This document shows positions 49,692 to 56,759 of a stretch of 64,000 nucleotides of DNA, piece after piece. Both the position numbers and the translations under genes were made by a program. The stretch covers positions 62,001 to 126,000 of the forward strand of contig JBCCEW010000013.1 of NCBI GenBank assembly GCA_039030075.1, in the 5' to 3' direction. The DNA is from Myxococcota bacterium (GTDB lineage Bacteria; Myxococcota_A; UBA9160; SMWR01). The notes beneath the pieces were generated by a model. The model was not told the DNA's origin and did not search any database. It saw nothing but the letters and a program-made list of their open reading frames with translations. Each line of letters begins with the position of its first letter. The stretch's first letter is position 1.

Positions 49692-50648
49692 ATGCCGCTC
49701 GGCTTTCACTTCCCGTTCTCGACGATCGACGCGAAGGCTCAGGCGGAACTCGCGCAACTGCTTCGGGACCGCGGCTATGGGCACGTGTGGACAGGGGAGA
49801 ACCCGGGCACCAACGGCTTCCTGCCCCTCGCCCTCGCCTCTCAGTGGGCGCCCGGACTCGGGCTCGCCAGCGCGTGCTTCCCGGTCCAGACGCGCGGCCC
49901 GGGCTTGTTCGCCGACACCGTGGCCCAGCTCTGCGCTTCCGCTCCAGCGAGCCCGGTGATCGTGGGAATCGGCAGCTCCTCGGAGTGGGTGGTCCAGCGC
50001 ATGAACGGTCGCCCCTATGGCCGGCCCGTGGAGAGCGTGCGCGACATGGCGCGGTTCTTGAGTGCCGCCCTCGCCGGAGAAGACGTCCGCGCCGACAACG
50101 CCAGCTTCCGGGTTCGCTACAAGCTGGCACGTCCGCTCGCGCGCCCCCCGAAGCTGATGGTGGCGGCCCTGCGGCCGAAGATGATCGAGATGGGCGCCGC
50201 CGAGTCCGACGGCGTGATCCTGAACAACGTGGTGCCCGAGGATCTCGCGAAGATCGTGCCCCTGGTCAAGCGTCACGGTGCCGACAAGCAGATCGCGGCG
50301 CGGGTCTACGTCACGCCCGTGGAAGACCCGACGATCGTTCGTCAGGTCGGCGCCGCGTCCCTGGCCGCCTATCTCGGTGTGCCCACGTATCGGAAGCACC
50401 AGGAGTGGCTCGGCCACTCGGATCTCTTCGCCCCTCTTTGGGAGGCGTGGGATCAGGGCGGCTTCGCGGCAGCGCGCGCGGCGGTCACCGACACGATGGT
50501 CGACCACCTCTACCACCACGGCAGTCCGGAAGCCTGTCGCACCTTGATCCGCGACTACGAAGCTGCCGGCGTCGATCACGTCATCGTGAGTCCCGTCGAG
50601 GAAGCCCTCGACCCCCGTGAGATCGCGCGCCGGCTCGCGCCCCAGTGA
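49692..50648 (+). CDS. LLM-class (probably F420-dependent) oxidoreductase
   Basis: A 318-residue luciferase-like TIM-barrel protein: FPFSTIDAKAQAELAQLLRD, YGHVWTGENPGTNGFLPLAL, LASACFPVQTRGPGLFADTV, VIVGIGSSSEWVVQRMNGR and PPKLMVAALRPKMIEMGAAESDG follow the LLM order. The C-terminal part (HHGSPEACRTLIRDYEAAG) is typical of F420-dependent members such as the TIGR03857 type, though FMN use cannot be excluded. GGAG lies eight bases ahead of the ATG. The stop overlaps the GHMP kinase start (GTGA), so the genes are translationally coupled. The substrate is unknown. Confidence 0.85.
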   Translation: MPLGFHFPFSTIDAKAQAELAQLLRDRGYGHVWTGENPGTNGFLPLALASQWAPGLGLASACFPVQTRGPGLFADTVAQLCASAPASPVIVGIGSSSEWVVQRMNGRPYGRPVESVRDMARFLSAALAGEDVRADNASFRVRYKLARPLARPPKLMVAALRPKMIEMGAAESDGVILNNVVPEDLAKIVPLVKRHGADKQIAARVYVTPVEDPTIVRQVGAASLAAYLGVPTYRKHQEWLGHSDLFAPLWEAWDQGGFAAARAAVTDTMVDHLYHHGSPEACRTLIRDYEAAGVDHVIVSPVEEALDPREIARRLAPQ

Positions 50649-51739
50649 CCACCGACGCGAGTGACGAACACTTCGTACCGGGTCGGCTCTGCCTGTTCGG
50701 CGAGCATTCCGACTGGGCCGCTGGTTATCGCAGCGCGCACCCCGAAATCGCCCGTGGCGTCTGCGTGGTCGCGGGGACCGAACGCGGCGTGCGGGTACGC
50801 GCCACCCCGGCCGAGGGGTCGTTGATCGTGAGCAGCCGGGTCGCCGGTCAGGCCCAGTGCGAACCGTGGCAGATCCCGTGGCGGGAGGCCGAGCTGGTCG
50901 CGGCCGCCGGCTCGGACCACTTCCTGCGCTACGTGGCGGGCGCAGCCGCCGAATTCGAAGCACGCTGCAGCGGCCGCGGTGCCACGCTCTCGTTCACGTC
51001 GAATCTTCCTGCCCAGAAAGGGCTGTCCTCCTCTGCCGCGGTCTGCGTCGCGACATTGCGCGGGCTCGCCGAAATCGCAGGCCGCTCACTCTCGCGAGAA
51101 GAAGAAATGGAGTGGGCCTACCTCGGAGAGCGCCGGACCGGCTCCGCCTGTGGACGCCTCGACCCGATCGTGGCCTACGGTCGGGTGGTCTCGCGGGTGG
51201 ACTTCGACGGAGACGACGTCGCGATCGGATTTCCCGAGGTCGCGACGCCGGTCCCGTTGGTCGTCGTCGATCTCGGGCGCAGCAAGGACACGCCGCGGAT
51301 CCTCGCGGACCTGCATCGCTGTTATCCCGATGCGCCCGACCCCCAGGCCCGAGCCGTTCGCGAGGCGCTCGGGGCCGCGAATCAGGCGACGGTCGCGGGG
51401 GCGCTGCGGGCACTCGCCGCGGGAGACCTCGAAACCCTCGGGAAGCTGATGACCGAAGCCCAGGCACGCTTCGACCGCGACGTCGTGCCTGCGTCGACGG
51501 CGCTCGAGGCGCCGCACCAGCAGCGGGTTCTCGCCCATCCCGCGCTCGCCGAGCTCGGGTTCGGCGCGAAGGGCGTCGGGTCGCAGGGAGACGGCTGCGT
51601 GCAGGTGGTCGCACGCGACGCGGAAACCCAGGCGACCCTCGTCGCTCGCCTCGGCGACGAGCGCGGGCTCAGCGCATTTGCGATGACGGTGCCTGCGACG
51701 GACCGACGCCCGCACCCCGCGCCTGACGAATCCGCCTGA
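50645..51739 (+). CDS. GHMP-superfamily kinase
   Basis: A 364-residue GHMP kinase. GRLCLFGEHSDWAAGY near residue 13 parallels the galactokinase signature; the ATP loop LPAQKGLSSSAAVCVATL (~121-138) and the third motif FGAKGVGSQGDGCVQVV (~312-328) are clear. It phosphorylates a sugar or small alcohol; a sugar kinase is most likely from motif 1, but the substrate cannot be named. It is coupled to the LLM oxidoreductase gene by a four-base overlap. Its 3' end overlaps the convergent membrane-TPR gene by 71 bases, an unusually long coding overlap. Confidence 0.85.
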   Translation: MTTDASDEHFVPGRLCLFGEHSDWAAGYRSAHPEIARGVCVVAGTERGVRVRATPAEGSLIVSSRVAGQAQCEPWQIPWREAELVAAAGSDHFLRYVAGAAAEFEARCSGRGATLSFTSNLPAQKGLSSSAAVCVATLRGLAEIAGRSLSREEEMEWAYLGERRTGSACGRLDPIVAYGRVVSRVDFDGDDVAIGFPEVATPVPLVVVDLGRSKDTPRILADLHRCYPDAPDPQARAVREALGAANQATVAGALRALAAGDLETLGKLMTEAQARFDRDVVPASTALEAPHQQRVLAHPALAELGFGAKGVGSQGDGCVQVVARDAETQATLVARLGDERGLSAFAMTVPATDRRPHPAPDESA

Positions 51740-53348
51740 GCAGCTGACGCATGTCGGGCTGGCGCGGCACGACCGCCAGAGCCTGCTGGATCCGCTGTTC
51801 CGCCATGCCCAGGGAGCCCAGGCGCACCCAGAGCTTCGCTGCGTTCCGGAGCCCGTCGACGTTCCGCGGCTCCAACACCAACGCTTCTTCGTAGGCGTCG
51901 AGGGCCGGACGCCACTGCTGCTGGGCCTCCAACGCCAGACCGAGATTGATCGACGTGCGTGCCGCTGGAGCGAGCTGCAAGCTGCGCCGGAACTCGGCCT
52001 CCGCCTCGGGGTAGTGTTCGTTCTGGTACGAGATCACCCCGAGGTCGTGACGCACCGAAGCGGAATCGCGTCCCAACCAGGTGAGGATCTGGGCCGACTG
52101 ACGCAGCTTGTCTTCGTCCGGTGGGTCGAGGGCGCGCACCACGCCGAACTGGAACACGAGAGCACCGAGGATCACATAGGTCGCGTAGGCGAGTCCCAGG
52201 AACGCGATGAGCGGACGGAGCCAGCGGCGCGGCGGAATCGTCTCGTCGTCGGCGCGCGCGCGCGCACCGAGCAACACCTGGGCGACGGGGCCGTCGCGCA
52301 GCTTCCAGATCGCTCCGTCGAGGACGAAGTGCTGGAGGTTCACTGCCGCGGTGACCAGCAGAGCCACGCCGCCATCGACACCCCGCTCTCCGAGCACGTC
52401 GGGCGCGAACAGGAAGAGCGGAATGCCCCACAGCGCTCCGCCCGCCAGCCAGATCTGGAGCAGGTAGTTCCCCTGCCGGTGTTCGCGGCGTGCGCCCCGC
52501 GCGTAGTAGGAGCTGACCCAGATGTATTGGATCGAGTGTCCCATCGCGATCCAGAGGAACACGTAGTGCGCCATGCCGTCCGAGAACGGTGCCAGACCGC
52601 TGAACCAGCCGGCGTAGCGACTCATCGCCGGCGCCACGAACCACAGCGCCTGCAATCCGATCAGCGCGAACGCGGGGACCAGATCCGACAGGGTCGCACG
52701 GCGCAGCAGGAGGCCGACGAACACGGCCACACTGGCGACGTACGCCGCGAAGCAGCCCCACATCAGCTGGGACTGGAGCGACGCCGGAAGCCCCAGACGC
52801 ACCACGTCGTAGAGCCCCTGCGAGACGTCGAGGGGCGCATAGTCGGCCTGGGGCGCCTCGCCCTGCACGGAGATCACCACCAACAGCCAGGAAAGCCCGA
52901 AGCTCGCGTAGAACCAGCGCTTCGCCGCCGGGGGCACCGACACACCGCGGCGACCGAGCAGCATCAGGGCGATCCCGTAGTTCTGGCCGCTGTAGTGCCA
53001 GGGGCTCCAGATCAAATAGATCGCCAGCATCCAGGCGCCGACCGTCTCGACGTAGACACCGAGGACGAAGACCGCGTAGACGAGCACGCTCGCCCAGATC
53101 GAGAAGAACGCGTAGTGGCGACGATCGCTGGGTCGCTCGTAGACACGCAGCAGCGTCGCCCCGTAGTGGGGAACGCCCGAGAAGAGCACCAGGATCGGGA
53201 GCACTTCGAGGGGCAGCACCCGCATCACGCCGCCGCCGAAGGCCGCGATCGCCAGGAAGACGACGAGGTAGGCGCCCCCACAGCCCAGGAGCAGGTCCCA
53301 CGCCGGGCCGTAGAGCCAGCGCGGCGCGGCGGCCTCGTGGGTCGTCAT
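51669..53348 (-). CDS. Multispanning membrane protein with C-terminal TPR domain
   Basis: A 559-residue protein. Residues ~15-420 hold about eleven hydrophobic segments with conserved-looking His/Trp clusters (VPHYGATLLRVYER, IWSPWHYSGQNYGIALM, HYVFLWIAMGHSIQYIW, NLQHFVLDGAIWKLRD). Residues ~440-540 are TPRs (LGVISYQNEHYPEAEAEFRR and following). The His-rich membrane part recalls membrane-bound desaturase/diiron proteins, but I do not recognise the family. A perfect TATAAT lies exactly six bases before the ATG with no ribosome site, a strong leaderless candidate. The tail overlaps the GHMP kinase gene on the other strand. Confidence 0.72.
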   Translation of the reverse strand: MTTHEAAAPRWLYGPAWDLLLGCGGAYLVVFLAIAAFGGGVMRVLPLEVLPILVLFSGVPHYGATLLRVYERPSDRRHYAFFSIWASVLVYAVFVLGVYVETVGAWMLAIYLIWSPWHYSGQNYGIALMLLGRRGVSVPPAAKRWFYASFGLSWLLVVISVQGEAPQADYAPLDVSQGLYDVVRLGLPASLQSQLMWGCFAAYVASVAVFVGLLLRRATLSDLVPAFALIGLQALWFVAPAMSRYAGWFSGLAPFSDGMAHYVFLWIAMGHSIQYIWVSSYYARGARREHRQGNYLLQIWLAGGALWGIPLFLFAPDVLGERGVDGGVALLVTAAVNLQHFVLDGAIWKLRDGPVAQVLLGARARADDETIPPRRWLRPLIAFLGLAYATYVILGALVFQFGVVRALDPPDEDKLRQSAQILTWLGRDSASVRHDLGVISYQNEHYPEAEAEFRRSLQLAPAARTSINLGLALEAQQQWRPALDAYEEALVLEPRNVDGLRNAAKLWVRLGSLGMAEQRIQQALAVVPRQPDMRQLLRRIRQARGAGVGPSQAPSSQMR

Positions 53349-53354
53349 CGGGAA

Positions 53355-53360
53355 ATTATA
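53355..53360 (-). promoter_or_regulatory. Consensus TATAAT -10 of a predicted leaderless promoter
   Basis: TATAAT on the minus strand in GGTATAATTTCCCG, six bases before the ATG at 53348. It is a perfect match to the -10 consensus in very GC-rich DNA, with no Shine-Dalgarno. Confidence 0.6.
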
Positions 53361-53414
53361 CCGGGGCGCCGAGCGCGGTGGGCTTGCGCGCCACACGGGC
53401 GCGCGAGCGTCCTA

Positions 53415-53756
53415 TCAGCCGCGTGCGCGGCGGGGCCGCGCGCGCTTCGCAGCGGAGGCTGCGCTCACCGAGATCGGGCGCGCACCCCAGCCCAGGGCGT
53501 TCAGGTGGGCGCCTGCCCCTTCCACGTCCGCCGTGATGACTCGCCCGTCGGCGAAGACGACGGTCTCTGCATCATGGCGCACCACGGTCCCGCCCTGGGC
53601 CTTCGCCAGGGCGTGAACTTTCCCGCCCGACTGCAAGATCACCAAGGTGATCGGACCGGTGGGGTCGCAGGTTTCAGCGGCGAACGTCGGCGCCGGCGCC
53701 AGGAGCGCCGCGCAGAGACCCCCGATCCCGAGCGCGATTCGCAGGCTGCGTGCCAT
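53415..53756 (-). CDS. Small exported protein of unknown function
   Basis: A 113-residue protein with a signal peptide (MARSLRIALGIGGLCAALLA, cleavage likely after TFAA). The mature part of ~85 residues has short strands (ITLVILQSGGKVHALAKA, VVFADGRVITADVEG) and ends in an Arg/Ala-rich tail. No family is recognised. It is divergent from the thioredoxin-fold lipoprotein gene (89 bases between), which may share a promoter region or a periplasmic task. Confidence 0.6.
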   Translation of the reverse strand: MARSLRIALGIGGLCAALLAPAPTFAAETCDPTGPITLVILQSGGKVHALAKAQGGTVVRHDAETVVFADGRVITADVEGAGAHLNALGWGARPISVSAASAAKRARPRRARG

Positions 53757-53845
53757 GGGGTCGGGATCGTCCTGCGGACGCGGGAGCTTGAGAGCCCCCG
53801 AAGATGCCGCCCCAGTCCCGGGGGCGTCCGGACGATACGGGGGGC

Positions 53846-54430
53846 ATGAAGACGCTTCGAGTCTGCGTGGTGCTCCTGGCATGGACGACACTCGCGTGTG
53901 ACCGCCTGGCTGAATTCGGCGATGCGGTCGCTTCGAGCGAGCCCACGGCGGAACGTCCGGAGGGATGGGAGAGCCTCGAGGGCGATGGTTCCTCGTCTCG
54001 GCTCTACTACCAGTTCATCGACGATGCAGGACGCGTGCGCTTCGTCGAGCGGCTCGACGAGGTCCCCGAAGCGTGGCGTGCGAACGTGGGCTTCGTGAAG
54101 ATGGACGTCGCGCCGCCGCTCTCTCCCGGAGCCGCCGCCGCCGCACGACGCCAACAGCTCGGGGGTGGCGGCACGACCGTCGCCGCCGCTGGAGGCGCGG
54201 GCCCCGTGCTGCTCTACTCGGCCGAGTGGTGCGGCGCGTGCCAGAAGGCGAAGCGCCACCTGTCGCGACGCAACGTCTCCTACCAGGAACTCGATGTCGA
54301 CAACCCGAACCACGCCAAGGCGCTGGTGCAGAAGACCGGATCGCGTGCGATCCCGGTGCTCGACGCCGGCGGCCGCATCTTCACGGGCTTCGATTCGGGC
54401 GCCTACGACCGCATGCTCACGGGCGTCTAG
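53846..54430 (+). CDS. Lipoprotein with DUF4124-like and glutaredoxin/thioredoxin-fold domains
   Basis: A 194-residue protein with lipobox TTLAC (Cys ~18). Residues ~50-90 (LYYQFIDDAGRVRFVERLDEV) resemble DUF4124, a short exported beta domain. After a Gly/Ala linker comes a thioredoxin-fold domain with the redox motif CGAC (YSAEWCGACQKAKRHLSRRN), NVSYQELDVDNPNHA, the cis-Pro in RAIPVLDAGG and a C-terminal FTGFDSGAY typical of glutaredoxins. An envelope disulphide reductase or isomerase is likely. The CxxC is CGAC rather than glutaredoxin's CPYC. Confidence 0.8.
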   Translation: MKTLRVCVVLLAWTTLACDRLAEFGDAVASSEPTAERPEGWESLEGDGSSSRLYYQFIDDAGRVRFVERLDEVPEAWRANVGFVKMDVAPPLSPGAAAAARRQQLGGGGTTVAAAGGAGPVLLYSAEWCGACQKAKRHLSRRNVSYQELDVDNPNHAKALVQKTGSRAIPVLDAGGRIFTGFDSGAYDRMLTGV

Positions 54431-54452
54431 CCCCCAGAGCTGGCCCAGGACA

Positions 54453-55280
54453 TCAGGTCCCCGTGAACTCGGGCGTGCGCTTCGCGACGAAGGCGCGCAT
54501 CGCCTCCTGCAGGTCGTTCGACTGCAGACTCGTAGAGAGCGTGAAGAGCGCGTTGAAGAGCAGGCTCTGATCCGTGGTCAGCTCTTCGTTCTGCTGCAGC
54601 ATGAACTTCGTGCCGCGGACCGCCATGGGCGAGTTCGCTGCGATCTCGAGGGCGAGCGCCTCCGCCGCCTCGAAGAGTGCCTCGGCATCCGGCGCGACGT
54701 CGTTCACCAGGCCGATCTCGGCGGCGCGCGCCGCGTCGATGTCCTTGCCGGTGTAGGCGAGCTCAGCGACATGGCCCGCGCCGACCACCTTCGGCAGGCG
54801 CTGCAGGGTTCCCACGTCGGCCACAATCCCGATGCGCGTCTCGCGAATGCTGAAGGTCGCATCTGCCGAAGCCAGGCGCATGTCGCAGGCGGTGGCCAGA
54901 TCGATGCCACCGCCGAGACAGTGGCCGTGGATCGCGGCGATCACCGGAAGCGGGCACGCCGCCAGCGCCGTGATCCCGTCCTGGAAGGCACGGGTCGTCT
55001 CCAGCTGACGCAGATTCGCGACGGCCTGGGACGACTTCTCCCGCTTCACATCGATGGCTTCGCCCGCCGCCATCAGGTCGAGTCCGACGCAGAAGCTCTT
55101 TCCGCGCCCCGCGAGCACGATGGCGCGCACCTCTTCGTCGGCGGCGAGCGCCTCGAGGGCGCGCGGCAGCCCGGTCCACATCTCGCGGATCAAGGCGTTG
55201 CGCTTCTCCGGCCGATCCAGCCAGAGAAAGCCGACCGGCCCCCGCTTCTCGAGGCTCAGCGTGTCCGAGGCGAAATCCAT
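54453..55280 (-). CDS. Delta(3,5)-delta(2,4)-dienoyl-CoA isomerase-like crotonase
   Basis: A 275-residue crotonase behind AAGGAG. FLWLDRPEKRNALIREMW, SFCVGLDLMA, IHGHCLGGGIDLATACDMRLA and especially ADVGTLQRLPKVVG closely follow the ECH1 dienoyl-CoA isomerase pattern, including the acidic residues (Asp in GGIDLATACD and in IVADVGTL) used to move double bonds. This step handles odd-position unsaturated fatty acids in beta-oxidation. The neighbours are unrelated by strand, so it is a single-gene unit. Confidence 0.85.
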   Translation of the reverse strand: MDFASDTLSLEKRGPVGFLWLDRPEKRNALIREMWTGLPRALEALAADEEVRAIVLAGRGKSFCVGLDLMAAGEAIDVKREKSSQAVANLRQLETTRAFQDGITALAACPLPVIAAIHGHCLGGGIDLATACDMRLASADATFSIRETRIGIVADVGTLQRLPKVVGAGHVAELAYTGKDIDAARAAEIGLVNDVAPDAEALFEAAEALALEIAANSPMAVRGTKFMLQQNEELTTDQSLLFNALFTLSTSLQSNDLQEAMRAFVAKRTPEFTGT

Positions 55281-55434
55281 GACGGGGCTCCTTCGGTGCG
55301 GTGGTGCCGCGTGGCGCGGTCGGTTCCCGGTGGTACGGAGACGAGGCTGGGCGAAACGCCGGATTCGCGCAACGCTTCCGCCCGGCACCCCACCGCACGA
55401 GCGGAAGTTCACCCGGTGCCCGAGGAGGGAATCG

Positions 55435-55818
55435 ATGCCTACTTGGTTGCGCGCGATCGTCGGCTTGGCGGGGTTGTTGTTTCTGGTTCAGGCCCTGGGT
55501 TGGGCGGCGACTCCCGAGCGCGCCGCCGAGGGACTCGGCATGCCCTTGCTCGACGGGCTGGGACGCAGCAGCCAGGCGGGAGACTTCTTCGCGTTCTTTC
55601 TCAGCCTGGCGACGCTGATCGGCCTGGGCGCCCTGCAACAACGACCCCATTGGCTCCAGGCCGGGGCGCTGATGCTCGGGAGCGCCGCGATCGGACGCCT
55701 GTGGATGTGGGCTGTCCACGATGCCGCGTTCGCCACCCAGTTCATCGTCATCGAGGCCGTGTTCGCGGGCCTGCTGCTCTTCGCAGCGAGCCGAGCGGGC
55801 GACGCGACCGACGCCTAG
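55435..55818 (+). CDS. Small four-helix membrane protein
   Basis: A 127-residue membrane protein behind GAGGAGGG, with four hydrophobic segments (AIVGLAGLLFLVQALGW, DFFAFFLSLATLIGLGAL, WLQAGALMLGSAAIGRLWMW, QFIVIEAVFAGLLLFAAS). It looks like the DUF4345/DoxX-like group of small bacterial membrane proteins, but the match is not firm. No partner gene is evident. It ends ahead of a hairpin shared with the convergent PEP-CTERM gene. Confidence 0.65.
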   Translation: MPTWLRAIVGLAGLLFLVQALGWAATPERAAEGLGMPLLDGLGRSSQAGDFFAFFLSLATLIGLGALQQRPHWLQAGALMLGSAAIGRLWMWAVHDAAFATQFIVIEAVFAGLLLFAASRAGDATDA

Positions 55819-55858
55819 CCTGGTTCGACCGCTCCGCGCCCGAACGCAGAACGGCCCC

Positions 55859-55877
55859 CCCGAACGCCGCGTTCGGG
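55859..55877. terminator. Perfect hairpin between convergent genes
   Basis: CCCGAACG and CGTTCGGG pair perfectly around a three-base loop in the 87-base gap between two convergent genes. There is no T-run, but the position and strength suit a bidirectional terminator. A partial copy (CCCGAACGC) lies 20 bases to the left. Confidence 0.5.
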
Positions 55878-55905
55878 AGGACCGACTGAGGAGAGACGTT
55901 GTGGG

Positions 55906-56520
55906 CTAGCGCGTCTGGCGTCGGCTGCGGGCCGCGAGGCCGAGGAGCCCGACGCCCACCAGGGCGGCCGTCGACGGCTCGGGCACGACGCCCCAGTGCT
56001 TCACGTGCTTCGTGGTCCACACCCACTTGGAGTAGTAGCGGGGGTAGTAGCGGCCCCGGTACTTCACCCAGCGCTTCACCCGGACCTGCTTCTTCACCTT
56101 CTCGGCCACCTTCACGCCGAAGATCTGATCGAGGAAGATCTGATTGCCGAGGTCCATGTTCTTGTTGGAGATGTAGAAGGTGGTGTCCTTCTTGTGGCTG
56201 CGCAGGGAAAGTGCAATCTCGCCGTGATCGTTGTCGCGGTCGATCTTGCGAAGATCGCGTCCCCAGAACTTCAGTCCCTTCAGAACGTCGTCATTCGCGA
56301 AGTTCAGGAAGATCTCTTTGATCGAACCGGTGGACCACACGTTTACGCGGACCTTTCCGTCGATCTTCATGTCGTCCAGGGTCACCTTGACCATGCCCTT
56401 CTCCCCGTGGTCATCGAGGATGAAGGTCTGGGATACCGCGTGTGCGCTCGTGGCAAGTCCAAGCAAGAGCACGGCGGCGAAGGCGCCACCCAACCAGCTG
56501 CGTTTTCCGCATCGAATCAT
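55906..56520 (-). CDS. PEP-CTERM sorting-domain protein
   Basis: A 204-residue secreted protein behind AGGAG. The signal peptide ends at SAHA. A beta-rich domain (SQTFILDDHGEKGMVKVTL, VNVWSTGSIKEIFLNFANDD) is followed by a very basic Lys/Arg/Tyr/Trp-rich stretch of about 40 residues, then VPEPSTAALVGVGLLGLAAR and RSRRQTR, a textbook PEP-CTERM with transmembrane helix and basic tail. Such proteins are cut and processed by an exosortase. No exosortase or EPS gene is in this window, though a TIGR04073-like protein lies at 36.7 kb. The function of the mature domain is unknown. Confidence 0.88.
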   Translation of the reverse strand: MIRCGKRSWLGGAFAAVLLLGLATSAHAVSQTFILDDHGEKGMVKVTLDDMKIDGKVRVNVWSTGSIKEIFLNFANDDVLKGLKFWGRDLRKIDRDNDHGEIALSLRSHKKDTTFYISNKNMDLGNQIFLDQIFGVKVAEKVKKQVRVKRWVKYRGRYYPRYYSKWVWTTKHVKHWGVVPEPSTAALVGVGLLGLAARSRRQTR

Positions 56521-56759
56521 CGTTTCCACTCCTGGTCCGCCGGTCTCGCGAGGCGGCCACCGAAGCGGTGGGCCGGTCTCGACGAGGAGAAGGGGTTCGC
56601 GGTGAAGTGGTGCGCGGGGGCCGGTTGTGTCAGCCAAAGGGCTGCATTTTCTTTGCAGAAACAATGGAGTAGGTGTGAAGCCGGGCTCCTGACCGGGCTC
56701 CCTGCCGGCCCGGGAACCCGAGTTGCCGGCGAGCGAACCCACCCCCTCGGGAAACAGGC
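56521..56759. other. Intergenic region, PEP-CTERM gene / sulfatase-like gene
   Basis: A 239-base non-coding divergent region. It contains CTGCA-N7-TGCAG-type symmetry around 56643-56660 and many short GC-rich repeats. I see no clear promoter, sigma-54 site or terminator. Confidence 0.3.

Noticed and set aside
56640-56662. A sigma-54-like site (TGCATTTTCTTTGCA) upstream of the sulfatase-like gene
   Set aside because: The required GG-N10-GC spacing is absent: the upstream dinucleotide falls on TG, not GG. No sigma-54 activator is nearby.
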